Source: Apostichopus japonicus (taxonomy: Eukaryota > Echinodermata > Holothuroidea > Aspidochirotida > Stichopodidae). From it: a DNA stretch of 64,000 nt. The DNA is taken from assembly GCF_037975245.1 (NCBI RefSeq), contig NC_092570.1, forward strand, positions 2,377,501-2,441,500. The letters are read 5' to 3'. Position 1 is the first letter of the stretch. The number at the start of each line of letters is the position of its first letter. The position numbers and the translations under genes were made by a program. Shown here one piece after another: positions 23,146 to 37,000 of the stretch. Under the pieces are notes generated by a model that searched no databases, was not told where the DNA came from, and was given only the letters and a program-made list of their open reading frames with translations.

Positions 23146-24488
23146 CAAATGAAGCATGTATCATCAGGCGTAACCATTATCTGATTTTCGTTGTTCTTAA
23201 CGCATTAATTGGTAGTCTTTACGATTCAGACGTTTTCATTCCGTCAAATGAGCCACCTCCGTAACTATAGGCTATAGTAGAACCTAGCTTTTGGTGATAA
23301 CCAACAGGGGAAAATAGAGAGAATAGCTTCTACCTTCATATTTTCACTTCTTATTTGACGCTTTTTATTATATTCCAATGGCATCCGAATAATTGCACAC
23401 ATGAAAGGATTTCTTTTCCTTTGTCCTCTTTTGGTTTATAATTATTATTAGTTTTCACTCATTTCTCCTAACCCCGCGCATTGTGTATCTCCCAGGTACT
23501 TGAATTACTTATATCGATTAATATAACTGTCACATTATTATAAACTAGTATATTGTATACCAGAATTGTATATCAATTCCGTAAATTCTCTTTGGAGATG
23601 CCAATAGATATGTATGTCATTGGCATACAGAAACACATTCGTACCAAGTTTCCTTATAAATTAGTCATTTGATTGCCTGAGAGAATAGACCTCTCATTAA
23701 ATTCGGAAATCAATCGCCTGGCCTAGTTAAATTCAGGAAGGAGTCGAAATATTCTTCTTATTTTACTTGTAGTTTCTTTCCCCCTTGTTTGAGGGTTTTA
23801 TGTAAAATGCACACATATGATACATAATGTTTGAGGCACTGTCTCCAACGCCATGTATATCTGAAATGTCTCGTCGTCAGCCCCACCCCCCCCCCACCCA
23901 CGCTCTGCAAAACAAAACAAAACAAAAGGAATAAATTGCAGGTAAGACATCACACAAATGAAAAGGACATAGGATGCTTTTCATTCGATAAGCTTTAGGG
24001 TAAATGATTTAAGTAAGTCGAAGGATGGCATTGCATGGCCGTCTGCTGGAGATTGCATTCTGTTCTAATACACTTTCCTGATAATTTGTTTCGAAATAAG
24101 TTGTGAATGTAAGGTTTGTTTAACGAAGCGCGGTATTATATTTTCTGGATAAATTAATGTCTTTCAGGGTTTAACATCTCTCGAAAATGAAGCAACAACC
24201 CTTTATGGAGATTAAATAGTTTATGTGTGCCATGAGCATCTATGACGTGTCGAGTGAAGTTAAAGATTATGCCCTAAGAACAGGACATGGAAAGAACCAT
24301 CATGTCATATCACACTTATCTTGACTGTATGTATTTGTATGTATGTATTTGAGATCTTCCTGCAAGCAGGAACTCGCGAAGAAGCCTCATTGGCTTATCA
24401 AAGCCGCAAGCTGACCGAAGTCAGTCTCTTGGATTCATATTTAACGCCCATGATTATGAATTGCCAACAACTCTGTAACTGGACGACA
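23146..24488. other. Non-coding stretch
   Basis: No exon supported. Features are a C-rich tract at 23880-23902 and a short (AAAAC)n run at 23909-23927. Confidence 0.5.
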
Positions 24489-24494
24489 TACATT

Positions 24495-25849
24495 CAGGGG
24501 CGTATCCAGGGGGGGGGCGCAACAGGCGCGCGCCCCCCCTATTGGCCGTCACCAAAAAAAAAAAGTTTAGCAAAAAAAAAAAAAAAAAAAAAAAAATTGA
24601 TGACGACCTTTATGTGAGATGTCGGTGATCGCTCAACCCCCCCCCCCCCTCCCATATGCTTTATTTTTTGTTTGCCAAAAAAAGGTTCTGGCGAAGTTCG
24701 GCGGCATAATAGTTTTAGAAACATAGATGGTAATTGTGTTTGTATTATCACTATAAACACTTAGTGACATGCCAGCCATACTAAATTGTGCATTTTGTGT
24801 CCATATTTACTGGAAATGTTGCTTATTATTAAGGTCGAAAAATGGATCACATATGGCCATGGGCGGCGATCCTGGGTGGAGGGGGGATATACCCCCCCCC
24901 CCATGAAAATGGGTGGAGGGGATGTAATGCACCATATCCCCCCCCCCTACCAAATGCCAGGGATAAGAATATTTTCATGCCTACATTTATGCATCTTCGT
25001 TAATATACGGCTCTTTTTTAGCTTCATTTCTCGCCTACCATAAACGCAGTGCGATCTTTTCAAATAAAGCGTCTTTATAAAGCAAAAATAGTTGACTGTA
25101 GGCTTCATTGGCCCTATAACAACAAAATGTATTATTGCGCCCACGGTATTGATATAGTACATATATGCACCCTCATAGTATTCATATAGGCCCTATAGTA
25201 GGCCTACACACGTATACATGTTCCCTCGAACAGCTGAGAATCTCATGTAACCAGGGTAATGCTTAATACACGTTTCACCTGGATGCCCTAGCAATCGGTA
25301 CCTAGGAATGTAACTATGTGTAATTGTGTATTGCATGTGTATAGGCCTATATTAGCCTGCATGAGGCCATTTTCTTCATCGAATAATATAAAAGAGCTCT
25401 CGAACATTCTAACGTTGCGCCTGAAACAAGATTGACAGGGGCAATTTTCCCAAAATAACACCCGAAATTAAAAAAAAAAGTATTTTGGATCCTGATTATG
25501 AGATATTTCGGACATGACATCCCTAATTTAAAGTTGGGTATATGCCGCTTGGAAACCTCGGGAAGTGCCGTTTCCAGCCATCTAGAGGGTTTGTTAATCC
25601 CAAAATTTTCTTGTACGCTTCGCGCCAACTCATGGTGGCGCTACGCTTAGATAGTCAACAAGGTCATATCCCCCCCCCCCCCGCCCCACTCGGAAGTACG
25701 GATCGCTGCCAATGCATATGACACCATTTTGCATTTCAGCCCTTCTTCGAAAGCAAAAATTGTACACCCCTCCCCTTAGACCCATCCCCCAGGACGGCGA
25801 TCATTCATGCCTGGCGCCCCCCTATTGGAAAATCCTGGATACGCCCCTG
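24495..25849. mobile_element. DNA transposon, non-autonomous, 1355 bp, perfect 16-bp TIRs
   Basis: The first 16 bases (caggggcgtatccagg) and last 16 bases (cctggatacgcccctg) are exact inverted copies. The direct repeat tacatt lies just outside both ends (24489-24494 and 25850-25855). The interior has long C tracts, poly-A, two direct cccccctattgg copies near the ends, and cgcgcc/gcgcc words. The longest open frame inside (minus strand, 25347-25628, 93 aa) shows no transposase motif I recognise. The caggggcgta-type end is common in invertebrate cut-and-paste elements. A 6-bp duplication does not fit hAT (8 bp), so the superfamily is open. Several smaller elements could be nested in it. Confidence 0.7.
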
Positions 25850-25863
25850 TACATTAATCTTGA

Positions 25864-25928
25864 ACTGACTCGAATTGGGGACCTTATGATTGGAAGGCAC
25901 CGGCGTTAAGCACTGAGCTAACACTCAT
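25864..25928 (-). repeat. tRNA-derived SINE head, minus strand
   Basis: On the minus strand the A-box-like ttagctcagtgcttaacg is followed about 40 bp later by a degenerate B box (caattcgagtc). It lies 15 bp from the end of the 24495-25849 transposon, so the transposon appears to have inserted into or beside this SINE. Confidence 0.5.
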
Positions 25929-28900
25929 GACTGTTTCTATATCAAGATTCCCTCCCAATACTCAATGCCCCTCCCGCAACACAATATACGTTCCGAACAC
26001 CCTCTACCCCTTACAGCCCCTCCCTTCAGGTGTAGATGAACAATGACTGGCGAGCTCGAAGAGACATTTCCCCTCCTCGCTCCATGTTTTGCTACCCCTT
26101 CACTCTCGAGGGGATGGTGGGGGGGGGGGGTCCTCTCCAACCACTGTATCTGGATCCTCGATGAGAAGAGTATAAATTCCTACAAGATAAAATAAATAGC
26201 GCAGCTATTAATTCCGCGAAACAATGTCCGTTGTTATTAAGTTTGCTGTCGAAAGGTTACTTTAATTTAGAAAGTGGAATGGTCCCTCTTAGGAGTTCTC
26301 TATTTACGTGATCAAAATCCCAAGGCGTAGTCTCACTTCGGATACCGTTTCAAAATATTGACAGCATAGGAACCCATTTATTATGCTTCGTCGAGGCCAA
26401 TAAGTGTTGTCCGAGCAGATCGATATATATACGTACAGAAGAATTCACCCTGAGCTCGCAGATATAACCGAGGAGCTTCTAAATTAAGCCTGCAGGCCGT
26501 CGCACGGTTCATATGCACGATCTCTTTCAAATGCAGGTTTGATCTAGCTATTTTCTGATACTTGATCTTTTGTCTTCAGTCTTTACAGAGGGACATCCAA
26601 GAGTCTTGCAATGATGGATCACTTTATTCGACCACTTTCTCTGCTTGTTTTAATGAACACAAAGTCATACACATCGCCTTGACGTTGAAGCACTATTGTC
26701 GTCTGCTCTTGTGATGTAGACAGTTTCGATCACACCGCCTCTTTTCCGTGGAACGCCAAAATAAAATAAAAAAGTGTGTACTTTTACGTTATCATCCTCG
26801 CTTCGGCTATTTTGGCGGTCCATACTTTTCAACATGGTTTATGCATGCGGCAAACAGTGTAATTTCCAATTGTACTACGCCAACTGAGATTGGCACAAGT
26901 GAAGGCTTACTGCTCATAGCAAACGTTTAAGTTATACATAAAATGTTGTTACACATATAGAAAAAGTTAACAGGGCTCTCCCCCGAAGGGAAAACTAGTA
27001 GGCCCGTTAGGATAAATTTGGCAAATTGGATTTACCAGTTTCTTTGCATTGGTTAGCATAATCTAGCATTAAACCAAGCTATTAGTTTGCCTCAGTCAAG
27101 TTAACTGAAACCGTCAAATGCTTAGGTCAACGATTCTATGAAAAAAAAATCAACGATTGTGAGTAATTGTATAGAATCAATGGAGGGTGACGTGTTCAAA
27201 TAGAGCACTTCCTGTGCCCTCAGTTCAGCCTCATGTGATTGAATACCCCTGACCTCCTAATCACCACCATTCATAGAAGTCAGTGAGGTATATTTGAATC
27301 TGGAAACGGTGCGGTACGGTAGTAAAACTTTCAGGAAGAAAGTTGAGAAAAAGGGTAATTAAGTTTACTTAATCACTGATTCTTAGAGGGGGCTTCAAAA
27401 TTCCAAATACAATTCAATACACACAAATTATTGTAGGAAGTTACGAGAAGATTGACCGGGGAAAGCCTAAAGATAAGAGAAAGAGAGCCTCGTCTTCCCT
27501 TCCCTACCTTCAAGTATCCCCCCCCCCCACCTCCAAGATTCAGAGTTCCTGGAACGTATGCTCAACCCTTCCTTGTCCTATCCTAGATCATGGGCATAAG
27601 AGCTTATTTTGATATTTGGGGACAGTTGGGGGGGGGGGGGGGGCTGTAACGAATATTTTACCAAATTAAGGGTACTTTGATGCATTATGGTGCTACCATT
27701 GGATAGTAACTTTGAATTCGTTCTAAGGGATGCCAACAGTGACACATATCATAACATCGTCTTGGACAGAGAAGGAAAGCGTAGAGTGATAACTGTGTCA
27801 AAACTCCACAACATCCAATTTGTTAGATTAGTCGGGCAAGCTAAGAACGTTAGTCTAATTACCTGAGGCTGAATTTTGCTTTGTGACAGAACTGTTGAGT
27901 TTCCTCACACAACATTATTGCAGTTTAGATTGTTTGCAGTGCTCGAAACAATATCAGCATATTGCCAGAATTTTCACGGAAATATCTTGTTGGGGGTGGG
28001 GGCTGCCGCCCAGCCCGCTCCCGTTTCCTACAACTATGCCCCATATACAAAATTTCCGAGCTCTAATCCCAGCTGCGCAAATTATAACTCCTCACCCCAT
28101 CTGCATCTGCTAGACATTGTATTTTGTCTGCAAATTCTCCGTACATGCATTTGCATTATAAATGGCTGATATGCTCGGAAAAGAATTATGGCTCTAAGTA
28201 CGGTATGTTTTATACTTTGTTTTGATGTTGATATACACTTATGACCAGTATTTTATCATAATGGACGTATTTTTACTCTTACGAAAAAACAAGAAATTGA
28301 TTAATTACTATATAGCTATTAGCTACATAGTGGTGACATAATTCAAGTTTTGAATGATTGTAAAAAGGCTGTATAAATATAAATGACATTTACCAGTAAT
28401 CGTGGTGGTACAACGCCCTCTATTACCGTTTCGATTGTTATGTTATGAATAGTTTAACGACCGGAATGTGAGTCATTCTCTTTCACAGACAGAACAATTC
28501 AACAAATCTGAATAAGTATTGTTTACACCACGCTTACTCAAATACCAGCAACTATATGCTACACATCACAGATACAGTCCGACCAGTAACAATTACTAAC
28601 TGACTGCTTTGTGTTCACCCTCTTCACATAAACTTGGGATGTCAGGGCTTCTACCTTGTCAACCGCAGAAAATACTTCAAGTTTCTGGATTAAACAAGTA
28701 CGGTCTATTGAGTATTTAGTAGAGTATACCATTAACACTATTTTGAGAAATGAAAGGGGCCTAAACTAATACAAAAGTAGTTGGAGTACTTCACTATTCA
28801 TAGGTATATATATACATGATACAACTATTACTTTGTGTAAAATAAGCAGTTCCGGTTTGTAAACGAACCTGTAACAAGTCATGTGGTCATTCGGTCAAGA

Positions 28901-28999
28901 TAACGTTTTTGATACTTAAATATGATCTATTTTTATTGCTGCATAATATCTCAAAGGAGATACTTCACCATATGTCAATATCGTGACCTACGTCATTGA
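25929..28999. other. Non-coding stretch
   Basis: No supported exon. G/C tracts lie at 26117-26130, 27521-27530 and 27629-27643. Short frames here have no splice-site or codon support. Confidence 0.5.
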
Positions 29000-29018
29000 C
29001 TCCATGGAAGGAGTGTGA

Positions 29019-29050
29019 GGGGGTGGGGTGGGAGGGGGGGGGGTCTGGGG
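29019..29050 (+). other. Strong G-quadruplex candidate
   Basis: G runs of about 6, 4, 3, 9 and 4 separated by 1-3 bases. A second candidate follows at 29215-29242. Confidence 0.6.
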
Positions 29051-29242
29051 CTTAGATAAGAGTGTGTGTCTTCTTGCCCTCCCTACCCTGGGAAATTTTA
29101 GGTTAACTTCGTAAAGTACTCAGTAACAAGTTACCCACATATTAAGTTCAGTCACAATTAATCATTTCAGTACTATATCACAAATGGAACACGTCACAAG
29201 GGGAACATCGGGCCCGGTGGGGGGTGGGGAGGATGGGGTGGA

Positions 29243-32200
29243 GCTCAGAATGAGATTCCAATCAATGTTGCCATAACGATTATTTGTAAGTGTGTATATT
29301 CCCGTTCACTCTCTTTCTTCATTGGCAGTGTGCCAACGTTGACATTTCTTCGATTTCATTTCGCTAATTTGTGCCTTACAAAGTTCTAGTTCCACAGGTC
29401 ATTCCCAGACATTAGGCGGAGCTAAAGTAGACATAAAAAACGAGAATGTTTCATAAGTGGGTGCACTTAAATACTCGAACCCTGTATGACTTTATTACTT
29501 TTGACTTATATAGCTCAATATTTTCTTTGGTGAGGGGGGGGGGGGGGAGGAGCTGAGGTAGGGGGAAAATATAAGCTTTAAAGAGATGACTTTTCAGAAA
29601 CCAAGAAAACATTGCCTTCTATCAAAATTTATCATATCTGAAGTAAAATTGATTTGAAACTTTATTCTTGTATCCTACGATGAGGGAAGGAAAATCGACG
29701 TTTTTCAACGTGACTGCGATGGATCCAAATTCAATTAGTCCTGTGTGGGAGTTGGCGATCTTACGAAGTCATAAGTCAGAGGCGTTAGAAGTATATGAGT
29801 TTAGTCACTGCTTCCCTCCAGCTACTGTGCCTATATACTAGACAAGCGTTAATTGATTGATTTATAATGTCCAAATTCAGGCGGAGGGCTGTCACATCTG
29901 TTCTGTTCGAGCTTCTCTTGATGTATGGGTGGGTCATGTGACCGGTTCTTTTTTAAAGGGGTACATGAATTCACATGACAGGAGTTATAATGTTAAAGGT
30001 CACGTATTACTTGTTTGAAGGATCCTTTTTCTCTTTTGCGTTGGTGTTTGGACGATTTACATCTCTATTCGTTTGCAGAAACTTGATAACAATGCCAAAT
30101 TTTCACAACCTGGACTAAAGTCCAATTTCCTTTCAAATGTGACAAAAATTCGGCAACTTTGATAAAAAAAATCCAAATATGGTTGTTTATGTTTTTCATG
30201 TTGCACATAATAAGTACTAATAGGATATTAAACATTTTTTTGGTTCGACGAAATTTCAGAACCCAATTGAGTCATTTATTCACCGTTAATTATCATCTAT
30301 ATTTGGTGAAAAGCTATAGGAATGAGCCTTATAGCTTGAAAAGTTGTAATTTTTTTTTTTCAAGTATACATACACGCGAAATGAATCCTCTCTCACACAT
30401 AGACTAACTATACATCCTACTGTCCTAGGCTGCGACCTCTCGCGACATTTGCATTTTCTTTTGACCATTTTTCTGTTCGTCTATTCCCAGGCGACCTTTT
30501 GCGTCCTTTCGGGTTTGTATATAGACACTAACATCAGCTATGACATTTGAATGAGATCCATTAAAAATTGAAACAGATGGCGAGGAGATGAACCTTATTT
30601 TTTTTTCACCCATAAACCATGATTCCCTCCCCCCCCCCCCTCTATTTCCTAGCTAAGATCTGTTGCTGAAATCTGAGAAAACATTACTGGCAGAATATAG
30701 ATAGTCTTGCTTCTCCCGTTTTGTCATTCACCGTAATTGATCCTCTTAACAAGTGGTCCCCAAGAATTTTTTCCTTTTCTTTTTGTCTGAGAAAATCCAT
30801 TAAAAAGACTAACAAACTAAAAGTATTAAGTGCAATATCGCAGAGAGCAACTTTCCCATCCGTCGTTAATTTTTCAGAATTTCTCCCAAAATGGTTGACA
30901 TACTTTAATAACACACGCTGAAGAAAACACGAAAACATTAAAGGGAGTGAAGACTCGCGCACAAAGAAACGTCTGATGCCGGTAATCTGACCTAGTTTCG
31001 AATGAGGTGTAACAGAAGTGTTAGACACCACCATCCATCCCAGAAAATACACACACAGCTTGCTACCGTCGGTAATTAGACACTAGTGTACAGTAAATAC
31101 ATGCAGCTATGGTCAATACCCACAACACAGTGTACATAGCAGCGATGGACATCTCAGGTCTAGATAAAAGATAACAAGGTGTCACCTTTCATTGTCTGCA
31201 TTTTGCAGCGATAAGAAAAAAACTTCACATGCAAGCAACGGAGCGTTAACTTTTCAGAGGGCGGCTTGCGGTTTGGGGTGAGTCTTCAATGCCTTCAAAA
31301 GAAGAAAACCTGTAGTACACAAATGTAGCTAAAACTGATGGAAATTAAAGCACCCTTACCCCAAAAAATATTTCTCATAGGAGAGTGGACAGTCCTCCTC
31401 ATAGCCCCCCTCCCAGGTAGGGACAGATTCCCAACAATAGTTGTGGCCCCTCCCCCTCCCCTTACGGGCCCTGCCAGCAGGTATAATCGAAAACCACATA
31501 TGACAAACAGAGAACCATGTGAGTATATATGATTTTATTACAACTTTCTTATACATTTACATTTTTTGTTTTGTCATTATGTACTTAGATAAAATGATAA
31601 AAATTATTATTCACATTTTTCTTTTTGCAGACATGTGTGGAAGTATGAGAGAAGATAGAAACAAGACCGCCATATGCATACAGTTGTTAAATATATCGAT
31701 GAATAGTAACATGAGATGGATAAAACAAGAACAAAGGAGAAAAAATTGGTAGTTAATTACTAACTATAGTTAATTGATATTTGGACATGCAAGTCTGAAA
31801 GAGGCAAAAAAAAAAAAAAAAAATCAAAACATATCCATGAGTAATTTTCCATCATGCTTGTTGTTCCTGATATATTTGATGATCCTCTTCATTATTATTT
31901 TTTTTATATTTCTTGTCACCTATTGGTAAATTGGTTATGGTAAAGACTTTTCATGCAAGAAAACTTAAGGTCATTGATATGCTCAATACGTTCTTAAGTC
32001 CATCTCAGTTAATTGTAGACTGCAACTTTTGAAAAGATCTTTTAAAATCCTGTCAAGTACAGTTTGACCGCTACCAAACTGACCGCTGCCGACCTGACCG
32101 CTGCCAAATTGCACAGCCCTAAGAAAGTCGTCCTCGTCGACAAACTACCGTGGAAGCGGTTGTGGAGTTACGAATCGTAAAGCTCGTAGTACACAAAAAA

Positions 32201-33112
32201 AAAAACGGTTCTTTATAAACTTGGTTAATTATTAAACTGGCAATATCGACCAAATGACCAAATTTGAGTCTTAAATGATGCATACATCACAGTTCACTTA
32301 TTAAACGTGTAAAGGAGATACTTTACAAATTGGTCGAACAATTTCGACGATTTTGGCTTAGTCATCACACTAGACCACAGCTGTATGATCACTTATGGTA
32401 CAAATCATCAAACTTGGAGTAAAAATAAAAATCAAATGAAATAACACACACACACATAAAGAACAAGGAAGGAGAAAAATGGATGGGGGGGAGAAGAGAG
32501 AGGTGGAAATTAAAAAAAGAATTGGATTAAGTTTGGTTTGCATGTATAAACAAATGAGGTAAAATGATACACAGCCAAAATTGGTTTGCTAGCTTTTTTT
32601 TTTTCTTTTCATCCCCCCTTCATGACTTTTTCACGTCTAGAATCTGAGATGCGATAGCGGTTTTATATTTTTTTCCTCTAGCCACCAGCCGTGTCTGTAA
32701 ATAGTCGTACCAAATAGAAACAGTATGAGTTATTTACCACCTAAGTCTGGCTGACAGAAAAAAGAAAAAAGGAAAGAACCCCAAAACGAAAGAAACACAG
32801 AATTTTTTTTACAACATTTGAGACTTTTGATTACTTTAGAGAAGGTCTGAGTGAAAGCATTAAAATGCATTCTGTAAATTTTGATCATAGATGCGCTCTA
32901 CAATCTTGAGGACTTTCATCAATTATCACTGACATTATAAAGTGATTAGGATTTTAAAGTTATCTGATGCATTTCTAGCAATCAACAACACCAAAGACAA
33001 CCTTATGGTTTCGTTTTCTATATTTTTCTCATCAAAATCGAAAGTAGATTAATATTCACAAAAGTAATTTAATAAATCACCAAATTGCTTGACCTTAAAG
33101 GTGATCAGTATT
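29243..33112. other. AT-rich non-coding stretch
   Basis: No exon supported. Poly-A runs occur at 31806-31822 and G/C runs at 29537-29548 and 30627-30640. A 122-aa minus-strand frame at 30684-31052 has no recognisable domain. Confidence 0.45.
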
Positions 33113-33346
33113 GGCCCCAAATTTTGGTGCTCTAAAGCAAAAAAAAACTGCTAGAAGTTTTCAAAAGTACTTTCCAGGAGGTTTCAGGAGGTCCAAAAAT
33201 TATTCCAATGGAGTGAGGAATTTAGGGATATAATTAAATATCTCCATTGCATGTAACTAACTACTTTGTGAGAGTGGCAGTAAAATGCTTGTTGAATTTC
33301 GAGCACGAGTGACCATTTATCAAATTTTTTAGCAGCTTTGGGGACC
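33113..33346 (+). mobile_element. MITE-like element, copy 2 (partner at 8130)
   Basis: The ends ggccccaaa and tttggggacc are inverted, 234 bp apart. It aligns end to end with the reverse complement of 8130-8346, sharing the ctgctagaagttttcaaaa, cctccagg-type and tggtcac...cgaaatt blocks. Two full-length copies in opposite orientation 25 kb apart support a mobile family. Confidence 0.6.
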
Positions 33347-33652
33347 TCCAAATTAGTTTGGTCAATAAATTTACCTAACGAACTGCATAGTTACAAGCTT
33401 TTATTATCCCCCCCCCAAAAAACTGCTCACAACTTTGCTGGATAATTCTTCCTTTAACCTGTGATGTCAAGTAGGCTAGGTTTGGTACATCTACTAAAAA
33501 GTGTGGTAGGCTGTCTATGAAGTGTTGTTAAATGTGTGCTTTCAAAATATTAACCAGCTTTCTCAAGAGTTTTTTTTAATTTTTTATATATATAGGATCT
33601 GCTGTGATATCAATCATGGAATATACTGATCATGTCATTTTTTTTCTGCAAG

Positions 33653-33798
33653 TACGTTTTATGACAAGAGACGTTACCCTTGAAAATGTCACTAGCTACT
33701 TCAATACCACACCCCACAGAGCAGGAGAAACGAAAATCTTAGAATTTGTGAATGTTCACACAAAAGAAGAGCTAACATTGAGTATGAAAGATGTTTAG
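33653..33798 (+). CDS. Possible terminal exon or 5'-truncated retrocopy, unknown protein
   Basis: A good acceptor (T9 then ctgcaag) is followed by an open frame of 47 residues containing FMTRDVTLENVTSYFNTTPH and KILEFVNVHTKEEL, ending in TAG at 33796-33798. The composition is more protein-like than neighbouring frames. An AATAAA lies at 33982-33987 and a run of 21 A at 34029-34049. This could be a last exon with a short 3' UTR, or a retroposed cDNA with its poly-A tail. I recognise no domain and found no upstream exon. Confidence 0.3.
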
Positions 33799-34028
33799 TT
33801 TAAATCCGCTCCTTCAATATGCCTTACTTTTTAAACTTTCAAAATACAGCAAACTACTTTAAGACAAGAAATAAGACTTGAGGGAAGCTCAAACTCATTC
33901 AGTTTCATTTTGAAAAATATTCTTGTCTCCTTCACTAACAACTAACAAGACAAAGTTTCCCCAAGACGGGAAGATATGGAAAATAAAAAAAATTGGAAAA
34001 AAATGCAGGAAACCTAAACATTTAAATT

Positions 34029-34049
34029 AAAAAAAAAAAAAAAAAAAAA
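34029..34049. repeat. Poly-A tract of 21
   Basis: A-run about 230 bp after the open frame at 33653-33798. It may be a retroposition tail. Confidence 0.9.
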
Positions 34050-37000
34050 CAGCCTCAGACTCTATATTCTGTAGAGATATTTTTTTCTTTTTAGTACTTG
34101 GCAAATACATTTACTACTTGCTGTAGAGAAACAAATCCGTCAGCCTTTGTACAGACAGTTTGCAATTCAAATTGTCATATTAATATTGTTTGAACTACAA
34201 ATTAGTGGTATCAAATTCAATTGGGCTCTTTAATAATGTCTACTAATTCTTCCAAACTCTGTTATAAATTGCAAATTTCTTGCAAAACATTATAACCAAA
34301 ATTGGAAATGTTCAGTATATTACAAATTAATTTTGTTTACTGAATAAAAACAGACAGTGAACATGTCATTATTCAAAGTACTGCAGAACTAACAAATTTA
34401 TGGGTATAAAAAAGGGGAAAAAATTGGTTTTGCATTTTATTCCAAATCTAAAACTGGTGAAGGGAAAGGCACTAATATTGTGCAAAACCAGCCCTAAATA
34501 TCAACATTCATTTTGTCATTTACATAAATCAATTTAGGCTCCGAGTTTTGAAATCCACTTGGGAATTTTTTTTTCCCAAAAAAAAGGAAAGAAAAGAAGA
34601 AAAAAGCTGACTTTTCATTCAATTCGGATGACTAAGACATGCTTGGCCTCAAAAATGAAATTATTTCTTAAAATTGTTGGCTCCTTCACTTATAACAGCT
34701 GAATGTACATTTCTGAGAACATTTTAGGCAAAATGACTTTCTCAATACTGGCAACAAGCCTTAAATATAGCAAAACATCTCTGGCAAATATACAAGTACA
34801 CAAATGAAAGTTGAAAACTCAAAAAAAGAAAAAAAATATATAGTTATGCCATGGAGGATTCTTTAATTCCTCTGCATTTTTTCATCTTTCATTTTTTTTG
34901 CATCAGTCTGAGAATTTTTTTTAGAGGGGGGGGGTACAAAACTACCCCTGACTGTATCTCAGAATACCTAGATATCAATTAAGAACAGATTGGACAAGAC
35001 CAATGAAAATGAAGAATTCCTGTTTTAACACAGGAAATAACAGACCGATATACAGGAATGAAACGGTAGAGGCTAACCGAAGGAGGAGCTTAATTTATTT
35101 GGCGAGACGAATCGTCTGGCTGACAAAGACGGATCCATTCAACTAATTGAACGATAATCCATCACTTTACATCTCGGATGAGAATTTTTCTCGTAAGAAG
35201 CAAGGGCACTGTGGAACCCATCCATCACGGAAATGGCTTCAAAAAAAGGGGGGGGGGTAGGAAAAAAAAGAAGAAGCTGAAACATCATCTTTAATGCTCC
35301 ACAAATGCTAATGTATGTTGCTATGCTGCTCCTAAATGCCTTTGTTAATTCCCAGCAGCAGGTAATTCCCACATTAAACTTGACAAATTGGGTATAGTAT
35401 TAAATTATGTATTAACACCATGGCTATGGCAAGTGGGGCTCAAACGTCTTCTCCTCGGTCTACGACGAGAACACGGAACGGCTACAACCCACTAGAGACA
35501 GATTATTCCAATTCATGTTACTGCCACACACACTGCTAAGAGTTATAGTTTTAGAGCTACTGTTAAGGGGAAATTTTCAAAAAAAAACCTCACAATTTGT
35601 CTTGTACTTCTCCTCAGCACTGACTGAAAGGAAAATGCCATATATTAACTGCCAAACATCTTAACAGACTCTATACATACATACATAAAAACCAAAACAA
35701 AAAAATATTTATCAAAAAAAAATAAGGAAATAAAAAAATTACAAATAACAGCTAAAATAACCCGACTGAGGTGATATGCATGTGCATGCCGGCGTCAAAG
35801 TGAAATTTATTATTAATAAAAAATATAGACTTGATTGACATTAGTAATAATTTTCGCCTCTCCTTGACATTTTACGGAAACACGACAGATCAATCACATA
35901 AGCAAAATGGACAGCAGAATGACTTTGGAGAGAGACCAAAGTGTTTAATCCTCCTCTTCCCTCGACATTTTGGGCTGACGATTACCCATTTTTTTGTTTT
36001 CAAAGACGGCAGGCATGCAAAAGAAAAACAAAAAAAACATTTTTTTTTTTTTTTTGCAGGATCCCAATTAAATGTTAATGCCATGTCATTACAGACCTTT
36101 TGCAAAAATTGAAATTGAAGCATGCCAGACCGATAAAAGTTGTGACTTAGTTTTTTAATAGCGATAGGTTTGCTTAAGTTGGTTAACCCTTTCTACAACT
36201 CTTTTTATACTTTAATAAGAAAATAGGAATTAAGTGCGCATAATTAATAATGTAACCCTGCAAAGATTTTAATAAATAAATCCAAAAACGTTTGAGTTCT
36301 TGGTTTCAGATACAGCAAAATAATACATGCCTTTTTAAATCTTTAGTTGCCTTTAATGTAAACATGTTAATAAAATCGATAGACAAAAACTTAGTTGATG
36401 ATTAAGCTGGTAGTAGGAGATGGTTGGAAGGTAGAATGGACGTTCAACTGCAGGGGAGGGGGACGGGGGGGGGGGGAGAACAGGGAAATTGGGGTCAGAG
36501 TTAAAGAACTTGTTAGATCACTCAGAGTAAGAGTGTAAAAGTGGTGAAGAGAAATGGTGAGCAAACAATAATGTTTACATACTTACTACATTTATCAGTT
36601 GATTACGATGCAACTGTTTGAAACTTTTCAAAAGTGTAACCCATAGCAACGGTCCTAAGGGAAGAACTGGCAGATACAAAAAAAACTAAAACCTTCCAAT
36701 TTAATAACAAAAAATACTGTTTCTTTTTATGAATTATTTCTTTTACCCATGAATTGCATTATGTCTAAAAATTTCTCAGTTGCATATGTCATCTAATCCC
36801 CCCTCCCCCCCCCCCCAAAGAATAAGGTACAATGGGATGTTGCCAATATGTTGGCATTTAAGTTTTCCCACTGGCAAGTATTTGTTAATGGGTGACATTT
36901 ATAGCCTAACAATTGGTCACCATACATATATGGAAATAAGTTTTGAGACATTTTAGGACAAAATTATGAAACTATAATCTTTAAACACAGCAAGTACTTA

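Noticed and set aside
25347-25628. 93-aa minus-strand frame inside the 24495-25849 element
   Set aside because: No transposase motif or catalytic triad pattern, and only a small part of the element. Treated as chance.
30684-31052. 122-aa minus-strand frame
   Set aside because: Longest frames of this size occur by chance in 64 kb. No domain, splice sites or neighbours support it.
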